Source: Viola odorata
Taxonomy: Eukaryota; Streptophyta; Magnoliopsida; Malpighiales; Violaceae
Direction of reading: 5' to 3'
DNA: 64,000 nt
NCBI GenBank assembly: GCA_963691705.1
Contig: OY829542.1
Span: 45,753,105 to 45,817,104 of the forward strand
In this document: positions 10,973 through 20,947 of the stretch, one piece after another
Layout: the number at the start of each line of letters is the position of its first letter
Position numbering within the stretch: the first letter of the stretch is position 1
Made by a program: the position numbers and the translations under genes
Notes under the pieces: model-generated
The model's database searches: none
Told to the model about the DNA's origin: nothing
The model's input: only the letters and a program-made list of their open reading frames with translations

Positions 10973-11079
10973 CACTACAAAGCCGAATTGCCACTTTAGA
11001 GGCTGAGATAGAGATGCAGAAAAGGGAGTTGGCTTCGATGGAGTGCCTTTGGCAGCAGAACTCTGACGTCCAAGATTGA
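10973..11079 (+). pseudogene. ORF1 remnant of element A (C-terminal coiled coil only)
   Basis: About 35 residues (LQSRIATLEAEIEMQKRELA...) match the last part of element B's ORF1 (LQSRITALEAELEMQKGELA, minus strand near 28077-28190) and end at a TGA. Immediately upstream, the sequence matches the very start of B's ORF1 region. About 1.6 kb of ORF1, including its whole globular domain, has therefore been deleted, and the junction is near 10970. Confidence 0.8.
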
Positions 11080-11851
11080 TACCTTCATGGGAAGACTCGA
11101 ATATCAGCAAACATTCATTTTTCTCATGTAACTAGAATCCCTGTTTTCATCAATTTTAGCCATTTTTTTGGTGAATTTAGGTAGTTGGCTAGTTTACTAC
11201 ATCTTGTAAACACTTTTAATAAAGTCGTACCTCTTTCGGATATTTATTTAATCACCTCATCTTTTCCGTATCAATTATCCATCCAAATACAACTCAAAAG
11301 ACCATCGCAAAAAGAAAGAGAAAATCCCTCCGGGATAAACACAATCGTTTCACCAAAGAACCGAAAAATCAGACCAAACATTCGAAAAATAGCCAAATAT
11401 TGCCCACTCGTGGCCTTGTCCTCTTAGCTTATCGCAAACTCCAAAGTCATAGCATAGATTGTCATCCCTCCCCTCGGTGGGGTTCACCAGGCGTCAGGCC
11501 CTGCGTCATTTGCGAGCACAGTAGAAAAGAGATCTTCCTAGCATGACGGCATTGGTTGCCCCTGCTAATTTGGGTTTCGCCGATAACATCTCAGATTGCT
11601 CCATATCGTTGGAATGAATAGAGGCTTCCTTCGCATATCATCCACAACCAGGAGATCACGCCTCTCCGACCGCCCTGAAAATGTCAAGTGAAAGTGTAGC
11701 CGGAAAAGCGAATGAGCAACGTGGAGGCCTCGGGATCGTCCATCACTTGTACTTACTCTTTTTTCATTTTCTTTTTTTCAGGTTCACGATAGCTCCTCGC
11801 AAGCGAATTACTCCACCGAGGCCCCCCATAACAAGACTTCAAACGCTGAAG
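11080..11851 (+). other. Spacer between ORF1 remnant and gag of element A
   Basis: A non-coding leader collinear with B (27306-28076). It ends with a long pyrimidine tract and CAG at 11779-11781, a good 3' splice site (TTCTTTTTTTCAG|GTTC). An upstream ATG at 11681 is in frame with gag but lies before this acceptor. The conserved start shared with B is at 11852. Confidence 0.6.
11779..11781 (+). promoter_or_regulatory. Candidate 3' splice site before gag
   Basis: CAG preceded by about 20 pyrimidine-rich bases. Element B has the same arrangement (TTTTTTTTTCAG) upstream of its gag near 27380 on the minus strand. It is a candidate partner of the LTR donor at 7455-7463. Confidence 0.45.
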
Positions 11852-13456
11852 ATGGCCGAACAAACCAAGACAGAAGAGGCATTGGCTGCTAGAATAAAAG
11901 AGTTAGAAGAGCAAGTAAGGGTTACTACAGAAAAGGCCACTCGGGGTGAAAAAGAGCGAGATGAAGCAACCACTGAGTTCCCACCTGGTTTTGATCCTAG
12001 TCAAATGATGGGACCCTCCTCATCCGCCATCATTGGATCTTCGGGACCCCAATCATTTTCGGTTCCTAGGGGTCAATGGAAATGGACTGCTCCCTTCTTT
12101 GTACCCACCACCCCGAACCCTGTAGCCAACACGGGTGAAGGAGTTGATGCAGCTCTACAACATTCCTTTGTCAACCTTACTGTGGACCCTGGTCAGAATC
12201 TGATTCGTCAGGAATCCCGGGGATTTTACCCACCCCAGGGCTATCCCACTCAAGTCGCGATTCCCAATCCTATGGGAAGTCGGCCTCCTTTTGTCAATCC
12301 GATGCAACCACCATTCATGACAGAACCCCCGCCATACCTTGGTCCAAACGCTCTCGTCACAGAAAGACCGAATATGGATAGAATGAACCTGCTAGAGGAA
12401 AGGCTCAGGGCCATCGAAGGAACAGACCCCTTCGACCCTACAGGTCCCGCCACCATGTGCATGGTCCCGGGGATCATAATGCCTCCAAAATACAAGATTC
12501 CAGATTTTGAAAAGTACATTGGGATCGAGTGCCCAAAAACTCACCTCAAGGCCTATTGCAACAAAATGGCCGATTTGATACACAATGAGCCCATGTTAAT
12601 CCATCTGTTCAGAGAGAGTTTGGCCAAGCATGCCTTGACCTGGTACATGAGTTTGGATGGGGTTAAGATCAAAACTTGGAGAGATTTATCGGATGCTTTC
12701 TTCAAGCAATACAAGTTCAATTTGGAGGTAGCGCCAGACCGTTCTGATCTCCGAAATCTTGAGAAAAAAACTGAAGAATCGGTGAAAACTTATGCTCAGA
12801 GGTGGAGAGAACTAGTTTCTAGGATTTCACCGCCCTTGAATGACAAAGAACTCATATCCATTTTCGTGGATACCTTCAAGGCTCCCTACTACACTCATCT
12901 TATATCCAATCCATCAAATAACTTTTCTGATATGGTCATGGTGGCGGAAAGAGTCGAACAAGGGATCAAGTCGGGGAGAATCGATGTTTCCAGACCAGAG
13001 GTAACACCTAAGAAAGAGCCCATCATGGAGAAAGATGTCAACTTTGCCTCTCACCAGCCTAGCTACGAGCCACCTTCCTCGCCACCTCCTCAAAATCCTA
13101 CACCATTTTCACCATCTCCATATAACCCGCCAAACAACCAAAATAACCCGAGTAACCGTTGGAACCGGGGGCCACTGCCAACTCTTCCCGCTCCTCTGGG
13201 GGAAATTTATAAACATCTCCTGGCGGCTGGACAAATCGTGCCCACCCCAATGGCACCTCTGCAACCTCCTTACCCAAAGTGGTACGATCATAACGCTAGA
13301 TGTGAGTACCATGCTGGAGCTCAGGGTCACACGATAGAAAACTGCTTCGCCCTAAGAGGAAAGGTTCACCACTTGATCAAGAATGGATGGATCTCTTTTG
13401 AAGGGTTAGCCAAAGGACCTTACACGACCGTCTACCCTCCTCCTACCAACCTTTGA
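11852..13456 (+). CDS. gag: gag polyprotein of element A (capsid and zinc knuckle)
   Basis: This encodes a 534-residue gag that would package the element's RNA. The start MAEQTKTEEALAARIKELEE was chosen because element B starts at the same place (MTEPAKTDEAL...), just after a likely splice acceptor. A coiled coil covers about residues 5-45, followed by a Pro-rich linker. The capsid domain lies at about 200-380 (YKIPDFEKYIG, HLFRESLAKHALTWYMSL, W-x-DLSDAFFKQYKFN, SVKTYAQRWRELVSRISPPL). A second Pro/Asn-rich linker precedes the zinc knuckle CEYHAGAQGHTIENC near residues 485-500. The frame is intact to its TGA, yet no protease or pol follows, so processing must come in trans. This is the only apparently undamaged gag in the window. 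Confidence 0.88.
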   Translation: MAEQTKTEEALAARIKELEEQVRVTTEKATRGEKERDEATTEFPPGFDPSQMMGPSSSAIIGSSGPQSFSVPRGQWKWTAPFFVPTTPNPVANTGEGVDAALQHSFVNLTVDPGQNLIRQESRGFYPPQGYPTQVAIPNPMGSRPPFVNPMQPPFMTEPPPYLGPNALVTERPNMDRMNLLEERLRAIEGTDPFDPTGPATMCMVPGIIMPPKYKIPDFEKYIGIECPKTHLKAYCNKMADLIHNEPMLIHLFRESLAKHALTWYMSLDGVKIKTWRDLSDAFFKQYKFNLEVAPDRSDLRNLEKKTEESVKTYAQRWRELVSRISPPLNDKELISIFVDTFKAPYYTHLISNPSNNFSDMVMVAERVEQGIKSGRIDVSRPEVTPKKEPIMEKDVNFASHQPSYEPPSSPPPQNPTPFSPSPYNPPNNQNNPSNRWNRGPLPTLPAPLGEIYKHLLAAGQIVPTPMAPLQPPYPKWYDHNARCEYHAGAQGHTIENCFALRGKVHHLIKNGWISFEGLAKGPYTTVYPPPTNL

Positions 13457-16284
13457 ATGATCATTCTCCCATAAGGGACCCATCCTGCTTACTCATCTAA
13501 TGGCGATACCTACAATACTTTTTGTATAATAGTCGAGCCCATGACTATAAACAAGGGCGCTTCGTGGGAGGCAACCCACGTGTTCCTTTTAATGTTTCTG
13601 GTTTTTTAATAAAATTCAAACACTTTAGGATACCCTTTTCTAGCGAATTTAATATTTAATTCCCTTGTCATTTTAGATGCAATGAGATTTGTAAACTTGG
13701 GGGCAAGCGAATGAAGTGACAACTAAAGGAAGGCGTTGAAAAATGTCAAAGCTCATTTTTCAAGGAAGTTGTCCTTTATGTTTACAATTTTCCCTTTTGC
13801 AAATTACGTTTCTGTAAATTATGGTCTCGCAATTTACATTTCCGTAGTTTTGCATTTCAGGTGCAACGAGACTTGTGAACTTGGGGGCAAGCAAATGAAG
13901 TGACGACAAAAAAAAAGGGTGTCGAAAAATGTCAGAGCTCATTTTTCAGGGAATTTGTCCTTTTACATTTTTGCAATTTCCGTTTTCGCAATTTACGTTT
14001 CTATAATGTATGTATTTGCAATTTACATTTTCGTAATTTTTTTCACTATTTACATTATTGCCAGAGTGCGTGCGTCATGTTGGCTAAAATCCTTAGTTTT
14101 CGCAAAATGCTTCTCTTTATACATGTGCAACTTGCGCTAAAAAAAGGGGGGGGGGGAAAGGAAGAAAAAGGGAAAACAAAAATCCCACATTTTGAATTTT
14201 TTTTTCTAGCATATTCATCACTTTATCACGACACGGATGACTTGCGCGTTTATTAGAAATTATGTGAAACATACATGATCTTGTCTGTTAGCTCTTATAT
14301 CCATGGCATGTTCCGACGTAAGCAGTCACGAACAAATCCCGGTAAGCATTTTTGAGCCATCATGAGTGTCGCATCCTTCATGAGTGTAAGGGCCTGACTA
14401 GATACTAGTTGAGTTCGCATAATATCCAGGGTACATGCGCCATTAGACATGGGATAGATATAAAGTGACATGGGACTTTTACGATTTTCTCCACTTTTTT
14501 CGTTTCTTCCCTCTTTCCACCATATATGTCATCACTCCCCCAAAACCGGCAATATCACTCATACCCCGGGAGCCAAAGAGCAGTTTCAGCTAAAATCGCC
14601 AGCCGAAAGTAAAAGCACGTCGAGTCCAAGAGCACGATGAAAGAGATGGAAAAGGTCACCAGGAGATCGCTAAGGACCATCACCGGAGAAGCAGCAACGA
14701 CGAAGGCCGAGGCCTCAAGACAGAAGGGGAAGAGATCAAGACAAAGGCTGTGCTTGCTCTACTCTGTTGCATTTTCAAATCAAATCAAAAAGGGGAGGGA
14801 TATATATAAAAAAAAAAAAAGGGAAAATGAGAGGAAAAAAAGAAAAAGGAGAGAGGGGAAAAAGGGAAAAGAAAAGAAAAATGCTCAGAGACCTTCGACG
14901 AATACAAACAATCGAAGAGCCAAAGCAATCACAGCCCGGGGACAACTCAATTCGAGAAAATCTCGAAGAAAACTTTCCCCAGTGAACTCGAGTAGAAAGG
15001 CCCAAGGCCAACTCGAGAAATCTCAAAGCAGCCTTCCCCCAGTAAAGTCAAGCAAAAGAGGCCCAAGGCCAACTCAAGAAACCTCAAAGCAAGCATCCCT
15101 AGTGAGAACCCGAGAAGAGAAAGGGGCCCCAGGCCAACTCAAGTAGTGAGTCGTAAAAGGAACAGCGACAACGCTCCCCAATGAAGACTCAAGAGAAGGG
15201 CCCCTGGCCACACGGAAAGCATCCCCAGCAAAAAGTGAAAAGACTCGCGCACCTCGCCCTCATCCTGGCCAATCAGCAAAGCATCGCTCATCAAAAGCCT
15301 TCCAACTCCTCAACAAAGCAATCCTTTCCCAAAACAAGCTCCTTTCCGGACATTTCATGTCCATTCATTCTTTTTCGTAAAAGTCCCATCGATTATTAGA
15401 ACGCCCATGCATGTGCATCTTCATTCGAAGTATATTCACTCGGATTGACATTGCGAACTATAAATTATGTATCATGTTAGTTGCATCTTTATGAGTGTAA
15501 AACACTTAGCCTTGTTTCAGAGCGTGAGTGCAAACACTAATATCAGGTGAGGATTGCTTACGGCTGCATGTTGTGGGAAAGTCTTGTCCATGAGGTCGTT
15601 ATTTCTTGAACAAGACGTAGACGCTACCTAGACTTGAATCAATCATGTTCATATGACGAAAACTGAACGAACATTTTTATCCAAAAAAAAAGAAGAAGAA
15701 AAGAGACAAAGGCTTGAATTTATTTTCTTAAACAAAGAAATCATTTTCATTCCAAACAAAAAAACTTGGGGGCAAGCCATGGGATAAATGTAGGAATATT
15801 TGATATTTCTCACATAGGTCAATTGCTTCTTCATGTTTCCATCTGTTGCTGCTTCGGGTTTGTTTCCTTTCAATTTGCAGGATACGGATATGCTCCAGTG
15901 AAATCTCAACCAGGGGTCTTCGATGACAACATCGTTGTAAAGCCCTCGCCATCTTGGATTTTCCTCAAAGTCCAATCAACATCGAATAGAGAACGTTACC
16001 ACTCCTCAACCTTGGGTCTTCGATGACAACATCGTTGTAAAGCCCTCGCCATCTGGAATTTTCATCAAAATCCAATGGATTCATACGGTCACGTCTCCCA
16101 AAAATTCATAAATAGTCATCGAATCAACATCAAAGCAAAGGTATGTTACCGTCAATCAATATCTGAGCGAAGGTATGTTACCACTCTCATTTACATAATT
16201 CTACATTTCGGCATAATTATTACTCCTCCTTGAGCGACTACTTTTCTGCATGTCTAAATAACTCCTCCTTGAGTGACTACATTT
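13457..16284 (+). repeat. Element A 3' region, non-coding, with short direct repeats
   Basis: There is no pol and no supported gene. Visible structure: a diverged tandem duplication of about 185 bp (about 13677-13860 and 13861-14050, each with ACTTGGGGGCAAGC and CTCATTTTTCA); a purine-rich, lysine/arginine-coding stretch at 14640-15170 that pairs with B's 21480-22060 in reverse; and a direct repeat of about 105 bp at about 15910-16120 (TCGATGACAACATCGTTGTA twice). It is collinear with parts of B's 3' region, so it is ancestral to both. Confidence 0.75.
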
Positions 16285-16745
16285 TCAGCACCGGCGTCCG
16301 GAGAGCGATAGCCTCGCACGGTCGTGTAGTTACATCTTCAGCACCAGCGTCCGGAGAGCGATAGCCTCGCACGGTCGTGTAGTTACATCTTCAGCACCAG
16401 CGTCCGGAGAGCGATAGCCTCGCACGGTCGTGTAGTTACATCTTCAGCACCAGCGTCTGGAGAGCGATAGCCTCGCATGGTCGTGAAGTTACATTTTCAG
16501 CACCAGCATCCGGAGAGCGATAGCCTCGCACGGACCTTCATTCACATGGCCATGTCAACGTTCGGAGAGCGATAGCCTCGCACGGACCTTCATCCCCATT
16601 GCCACGCCGACATCCGAAGAGCGATAGCCTCGCACGGACCTCCCTTCTCATTTCCAGATCAGCATCCGAAGAGCGATAGCCTCGCACGGACATGCAACCT
16701 CAATTTTTCATGCCAGCATCTAGCAATGCGATAGCCTCGCCTAGA
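16285..16745 (+). repeat. 53-bp tandem array in element A 3' region
   Basis: Nine units share AGAGCGATAGCCTCGCACGG. The first five are spaced exactly 53 bp, the rest 52-55 bp with growing divergence. The array sits just upstream of the polypurine tract, at the position where element B has its 45-bp array. Both arrays are flanked by a related CTCCTCCT(T/A)GAGTGAC motif, so they look like independent expansions of one ancestral region. Confidence 0.92.
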
Positions 16746-16880
16746 CTAGAATTTAAAGCATACCTCCCCCCAAAGTGACATCATCACTGTAAGCTTGAGG
16801 TAAGACCCCCTATGTCGCCAAAATTCGGATATCTAGGGGCAACTGTCTTTACTACTTATCAAATACTTCGATAAGACAGC

Positions 16881-16890
16881 AAAGAGGGGG
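16881..16890 (+). other. Polypurine tract of element A
   Basis: AAAGAGGGGG, then CAAC, then the 3' LTR start. It is identical in sequence and spacing to the tract of element B. Confidence 0.9.
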
Positions 16891-16894
16891 CAAC

Positions 16895-19800
16895 TGTTGA
16901 TACCCGAATTTTGACGCCATTTTTAACTAATTTTAGCATTTCTGTTATTTACTTAATTTACTGTCCTTTTTAGTTAATTTACTATTGCTAGCATTTTTAA
17001 ATTTTTCCATTGCATTTTAGCATCATCGTTAGCATCGTCAGCTTTCGAAATCGCGTTTTTAATTTTTCGGCACATTTTCATTATTATTATCATTATCATT
17101 TTTAGCCTTAAAAATCACATTTTTAACTATCCGTCAGTCGTTTGCTAGTTTTTTCTTCGTTTTAGGTCATCACATGATTTTTAGGATTTTTTATGTTTTA
17201 GCGCATTTTTTAGTATTTTTATTATTTTATTATTATTTTTATTCGAGCTTTTATTGGACCCGAGTAAGTCCGCTCGGACAATAGCTTGACTTTAAAATGT
17301 TTTCCATCAACTAGTTGCTAGGATTTTTTCTGGTCGCAACGGTCTACAGCGATTCGTGTAATTTTCGGCGTAACGTTATTATTTTTCCGTTCAAACTGTT
17401 CACGTTTTTGAACGTGAAAATAAACACGTTAAACGAAAAATTCTCGTCATTCGCTGTAGACGGTTAAACCCGTCGTATTTTTCTCTACACGACGGTACCT
17501 TCGGCTCGAAAAGTCAGAACGGTTGTTCGCGGGAACCGGCTCGAGGCCATTTAAATCAGATGAAGGGCCATTTGATCATGGCCATTGATCTGGTCAACCA
17601 AGGAAAGTCAACCAGATCAATGGCCCTTGATTTAATGTGCATAATGCACATGCACAGTGCACGCACGAGAGAAGCGACCGAAGTCCTCGCCCGAGCCAAC
17701 TACTCCCTAGCCCCTAGCCCGTAGCTCCCTAGCTCCGCCATCATCACGGCCAGCCCTCCTCCACGTGCAGCTCCTCCGTCCAGCCTCCACGCGACCCCTT
17801 TGGCTATAAATAGCCATCATTCCCCACGCGCAAGGGGGGTCGAAAATTTTACAAAAAAAAGCTCTACTCCCTCTCCATTCTCCTAGCCAATTCACACACG
17901 GCTCACCTCCCTTCTCCTACCCAATTCATCCACCCGAACCAAGGCAAAGGAAAGCAATCAAGGTGAGTTTATCAAGCTTTCTCTCTCTAGCTTCTCTCCC
18001 TTAATTTTCGTTTTTAGCTTTAAACATTTAATCAATGGCTCAAATCTGTTTTGTATACTTCATTTTCAAGTTGTAAACGTGTTACTTGCTTCAATTCAAA
18101 TGCCTGCTGTTTCCTTTAATTAATTATGAATTTTTGGGCTTTAATGCGTATATTTGTTCAAACGTGAAATTGCTCCTCGTCCATGGATGAAGGGGTTTAA
18201 TTCTGGTCGGGTTTTGGTCGTCGCTTGACCCCGGTCGCATTGTGACCATTTTGGAGGTGTTCGGATGGCCGGAGCTCCTCCCTTGTCGCCGGCAGTAACG
18301 CCGGCGCAAGGAAGAAGATGAACAGCGGCTGCTGTTCTTCATGAGGAAGGTGACGGGCTAAGCCCGTCCCTCCTTTCTTTTAGCATGCTGATGGGCTTTG
18401 GCTTAAGCCAAGCCCATCCTTTCCTTTCCCTTCAATTTAAGTTATGGGCTAGGATTTATTCCTAGCCCATTTTAACTAAATTTCAGCACATGGGGCCCAG
18501 CCCATTAATTCTTCGTCAAGCATTCGAGTCATTTTTTTTATTTCATGCTCGTACGTAATGTTTAATTTAATTCGTATACCATATTTAATTAATCATTATT
18601 TACAATACTTGTTTATTATTTCGCTTTGCTTAAATATTTATATACCATGATTAAATATGTATGCACGAAATTAAATAGTCGTATACCATGCTTTAAATGT
18701 TTATACATGATTTAAATGCTCACATGCGTCATTTCCGTGTTCATATTTTTCGTCTGCTCATTCTTGCGACAATTTGTTATTTAATTGTTTTTATACGTGA
18801 ATTGCTCATTTCTTATCGTGATATTCTTTTTACGTTATCTAACTTCAGTCATTTATATTCAGCAATTTAAATTCAATTATTTATTATACCGCCTACATGG
18901 TCGGTCGCATTTAATTTTCTGCAATATCAACTGCTTTAATTTTTCGCAAAACTGCTGGAAATCCTTCCGCAAATTATCAACTGTTTAATTTTCCGCACTT
19001 TAAATTTCAGCAATTTACTTTCGGCAATTTAAATTCAATACCGCCTACATGGTCGGTCGCACTTATCAACTGCTTACTTTTCCGCACTTTAAATGTCAGC
19101 AATTTACTTTCAGCAATTTAAATTCAATACCGCCTACATGGTCGGTCGCACTTATCAACTGCTTAATTTTTCGCACTTTAAATTTCAGCAATTTAAATTC
19201 AATACCGCCTACATGGTCGGTCGCAATATCAACTGTTTATTTTCTGCAATATCAACTGCTTTAATTTTTCGCAAAACTGCTGGAAATCCTTCCGCAAATT
19301 ATCAGCTGTTTACTTTTCCGCACTTTACTTTTTCGCACTTTAAATTTCAGCAATTTACTTTCAGCAATTTAAATTCAATACCGCCTACATGGTCGGTCGC
19401 AATATCAACTGTTTATTTTCTGCAATATCAACTGCTTTAATTTTTCGCAAAACTGCTGGAAATCCTTCCGCAAATTATCAACTGTTTACTTTTCCGCACT
19501 TTACTTTCCTGCACTTTAAATTTCAGCAATTTACTTTCAGCAATTTAAATTCAATACCGCCTACATGGTCGGTCGCAATATCAACTGTTTATTTTCTGCA
19601 AATATCCAACTGTTTATTCCCTGCATTATCAACCTGTTTTATTTTCTGCAAATCATTAAACTTTTTTTCTTCCCTGTAAATCGCCAATAGCATTTAATTT
19701 TTCTGCACTTATCAAAACAACATTTCATTTTCGTATGCGTAAAATCCATCATTTTTCGCATGCAATCAACCCAGCATTTAAATTCTCGTATGCGTAAAAT

Positions 19801-20942
19801 CCATCATTTTTCGCATGCAATCAACCCAGCATTTAAATTCTCGTATGCGTAAAATCAATCATTTTTCGCATGCAATCAACCTAGCATTTAAATTCTCGTA
19901 TGCGTAAAATCAATCATTTTTCGCATGCAATCAACACAGCCTTTAAATTCTCGTGTGCTTAAAATCAATCATTTTTCGCACGCAATCAACTCAGTATCTC
20001 ATTTTCGTATGCGTAAAATTCATCATTTCTCGCATGCAATCAATTGTCGCCATTTATTTTCATGCACTCATCAAGCTCAGCATTTAATTCTCGTATGCGT
20101 ACAATCCATCATTTTACGTGTACAATCAATTGTCATTTAAAATTTTCATTGCTCAGTTATTTCTCAAGCTATCACTAACACTCTCGTTTTGTAGGTTAAT
20201 TTCAAGCTTCGCTCGAAAGTACGCCTTTCGATTCCTTTTTATTTATTCGGTGCTTTCTGCAAATATCCATTGTATGCATGATACATAGAACTGCTAGAAC
20301 TAAAATCAACCCACATGCACAACGTGTTTAAAGAATTTCTTAAAATGCCGCGTTCATGTGATTTTAATTCTCGCTTATATTGACTGCATGTACATGAGGA
20401 CTTTCGATCCCACAGCAAACTATCATTTTAAATCCATCATTTAAAATGGTACTCTGGTAGCAATCCATGTTAGGATCACGTAGTAATTAATTTAATCATG
20501 CATGGCCCGATGATGAAAAAAGAGGGCGCTCATTCAGTCTTACGGAAAATTCAGTCCCATCACGATCATAATAAAGACTAAAGTGACGATTCCTCTGAGG
20601 GCCCCATTTTTCAAAACGCATTTCTCAAACACCTTTTTAAACACCTCTCTCATCAACCGGTAACCGTTTTCGGATGTGTCTCGGGTGCCTAACACCTTCC
20701 CGAGACCATAATACGACCCCGAACCTTTGTCTGGGGTCCAGACCCCTTTTTTTTGTGCCTTTAGTTTTTTTTTTTTTACTTATTATATTTCCTATGCCAT
20801 GACGATTAGGGTTCCCTAAGCCTAGCAACCAAATTAGGGTGGCGACTTCATTGCATGCTGCTAGGCGTCCTTTTACGCCGAGCATCTGAAGGTCTCAAAT
20901 TTTGTTGCACACTCGCGAATTTTTATATTTCGAGGCGCGACA
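16895..20942 (+). repeat. Element A 3' LTR
   Basis: It matches the 5' LTR at an offset of 10,505 with few differences (for example CACTATAAAT/CACTTTAAAT and GAGAGCGC/GAGGGCGC). It carries the segment (about 20138-20220) that the 5' LTR has lost. TATA box at 17805-17813. Confidence 0.95.
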
Positions 20943-20947
20943 CTAAG
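20943..20947. other. Target site duplication CTAAG, right side of element A
   Basis: CTAAG directly follows the LTR end GCGACA and continues into the rest of a 45-bp minisatellite unit of element B. Confidence 0.95.

Larger units (their letters stand above)
6390..20942 (+). mobile_element. Element A: non-autonomous Ogre/Tat-type LTR retrotransposon with gag only
   Basis: A complete insertion of 14,553 bp with TG...CA ends, the 5-bp duplication CTAAG, LTRs of 3,984 and 4,048 bp, a primer site one to four bases after the 5' LTR, and a polypurine tract before the 3' LTR. The internal region holds a remnant of ORF1 (10973-11079), one gag ORF (11852-13456) and about 3.4 kb of repeat-rich sequence. 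No protease, RT, RNase H or integrase is seen. The two LTRs differ by only about a dozen substitutions by eye plus one indel cluster, so it is the youngest large insertion here. It must have used enzymes from a relative. Its closest relative in the window is element B, which has similar LTR ends, primer site and 3' region. Confidence 0.95.

Noticed and set aside
12250..12519. Minus-strand frames opposite the element A gag
   Set aside because: They mirror gag codons and have no match to anything recognisable. The plus-strand gag explains the open reading.
14637..15146. Open frame rich in Lys and Arg in element A
   Set aside because: It comes from a purine-rich low-complexity stretch. The homologous part of element B is not open in the same frame, so there is no sign of coding.
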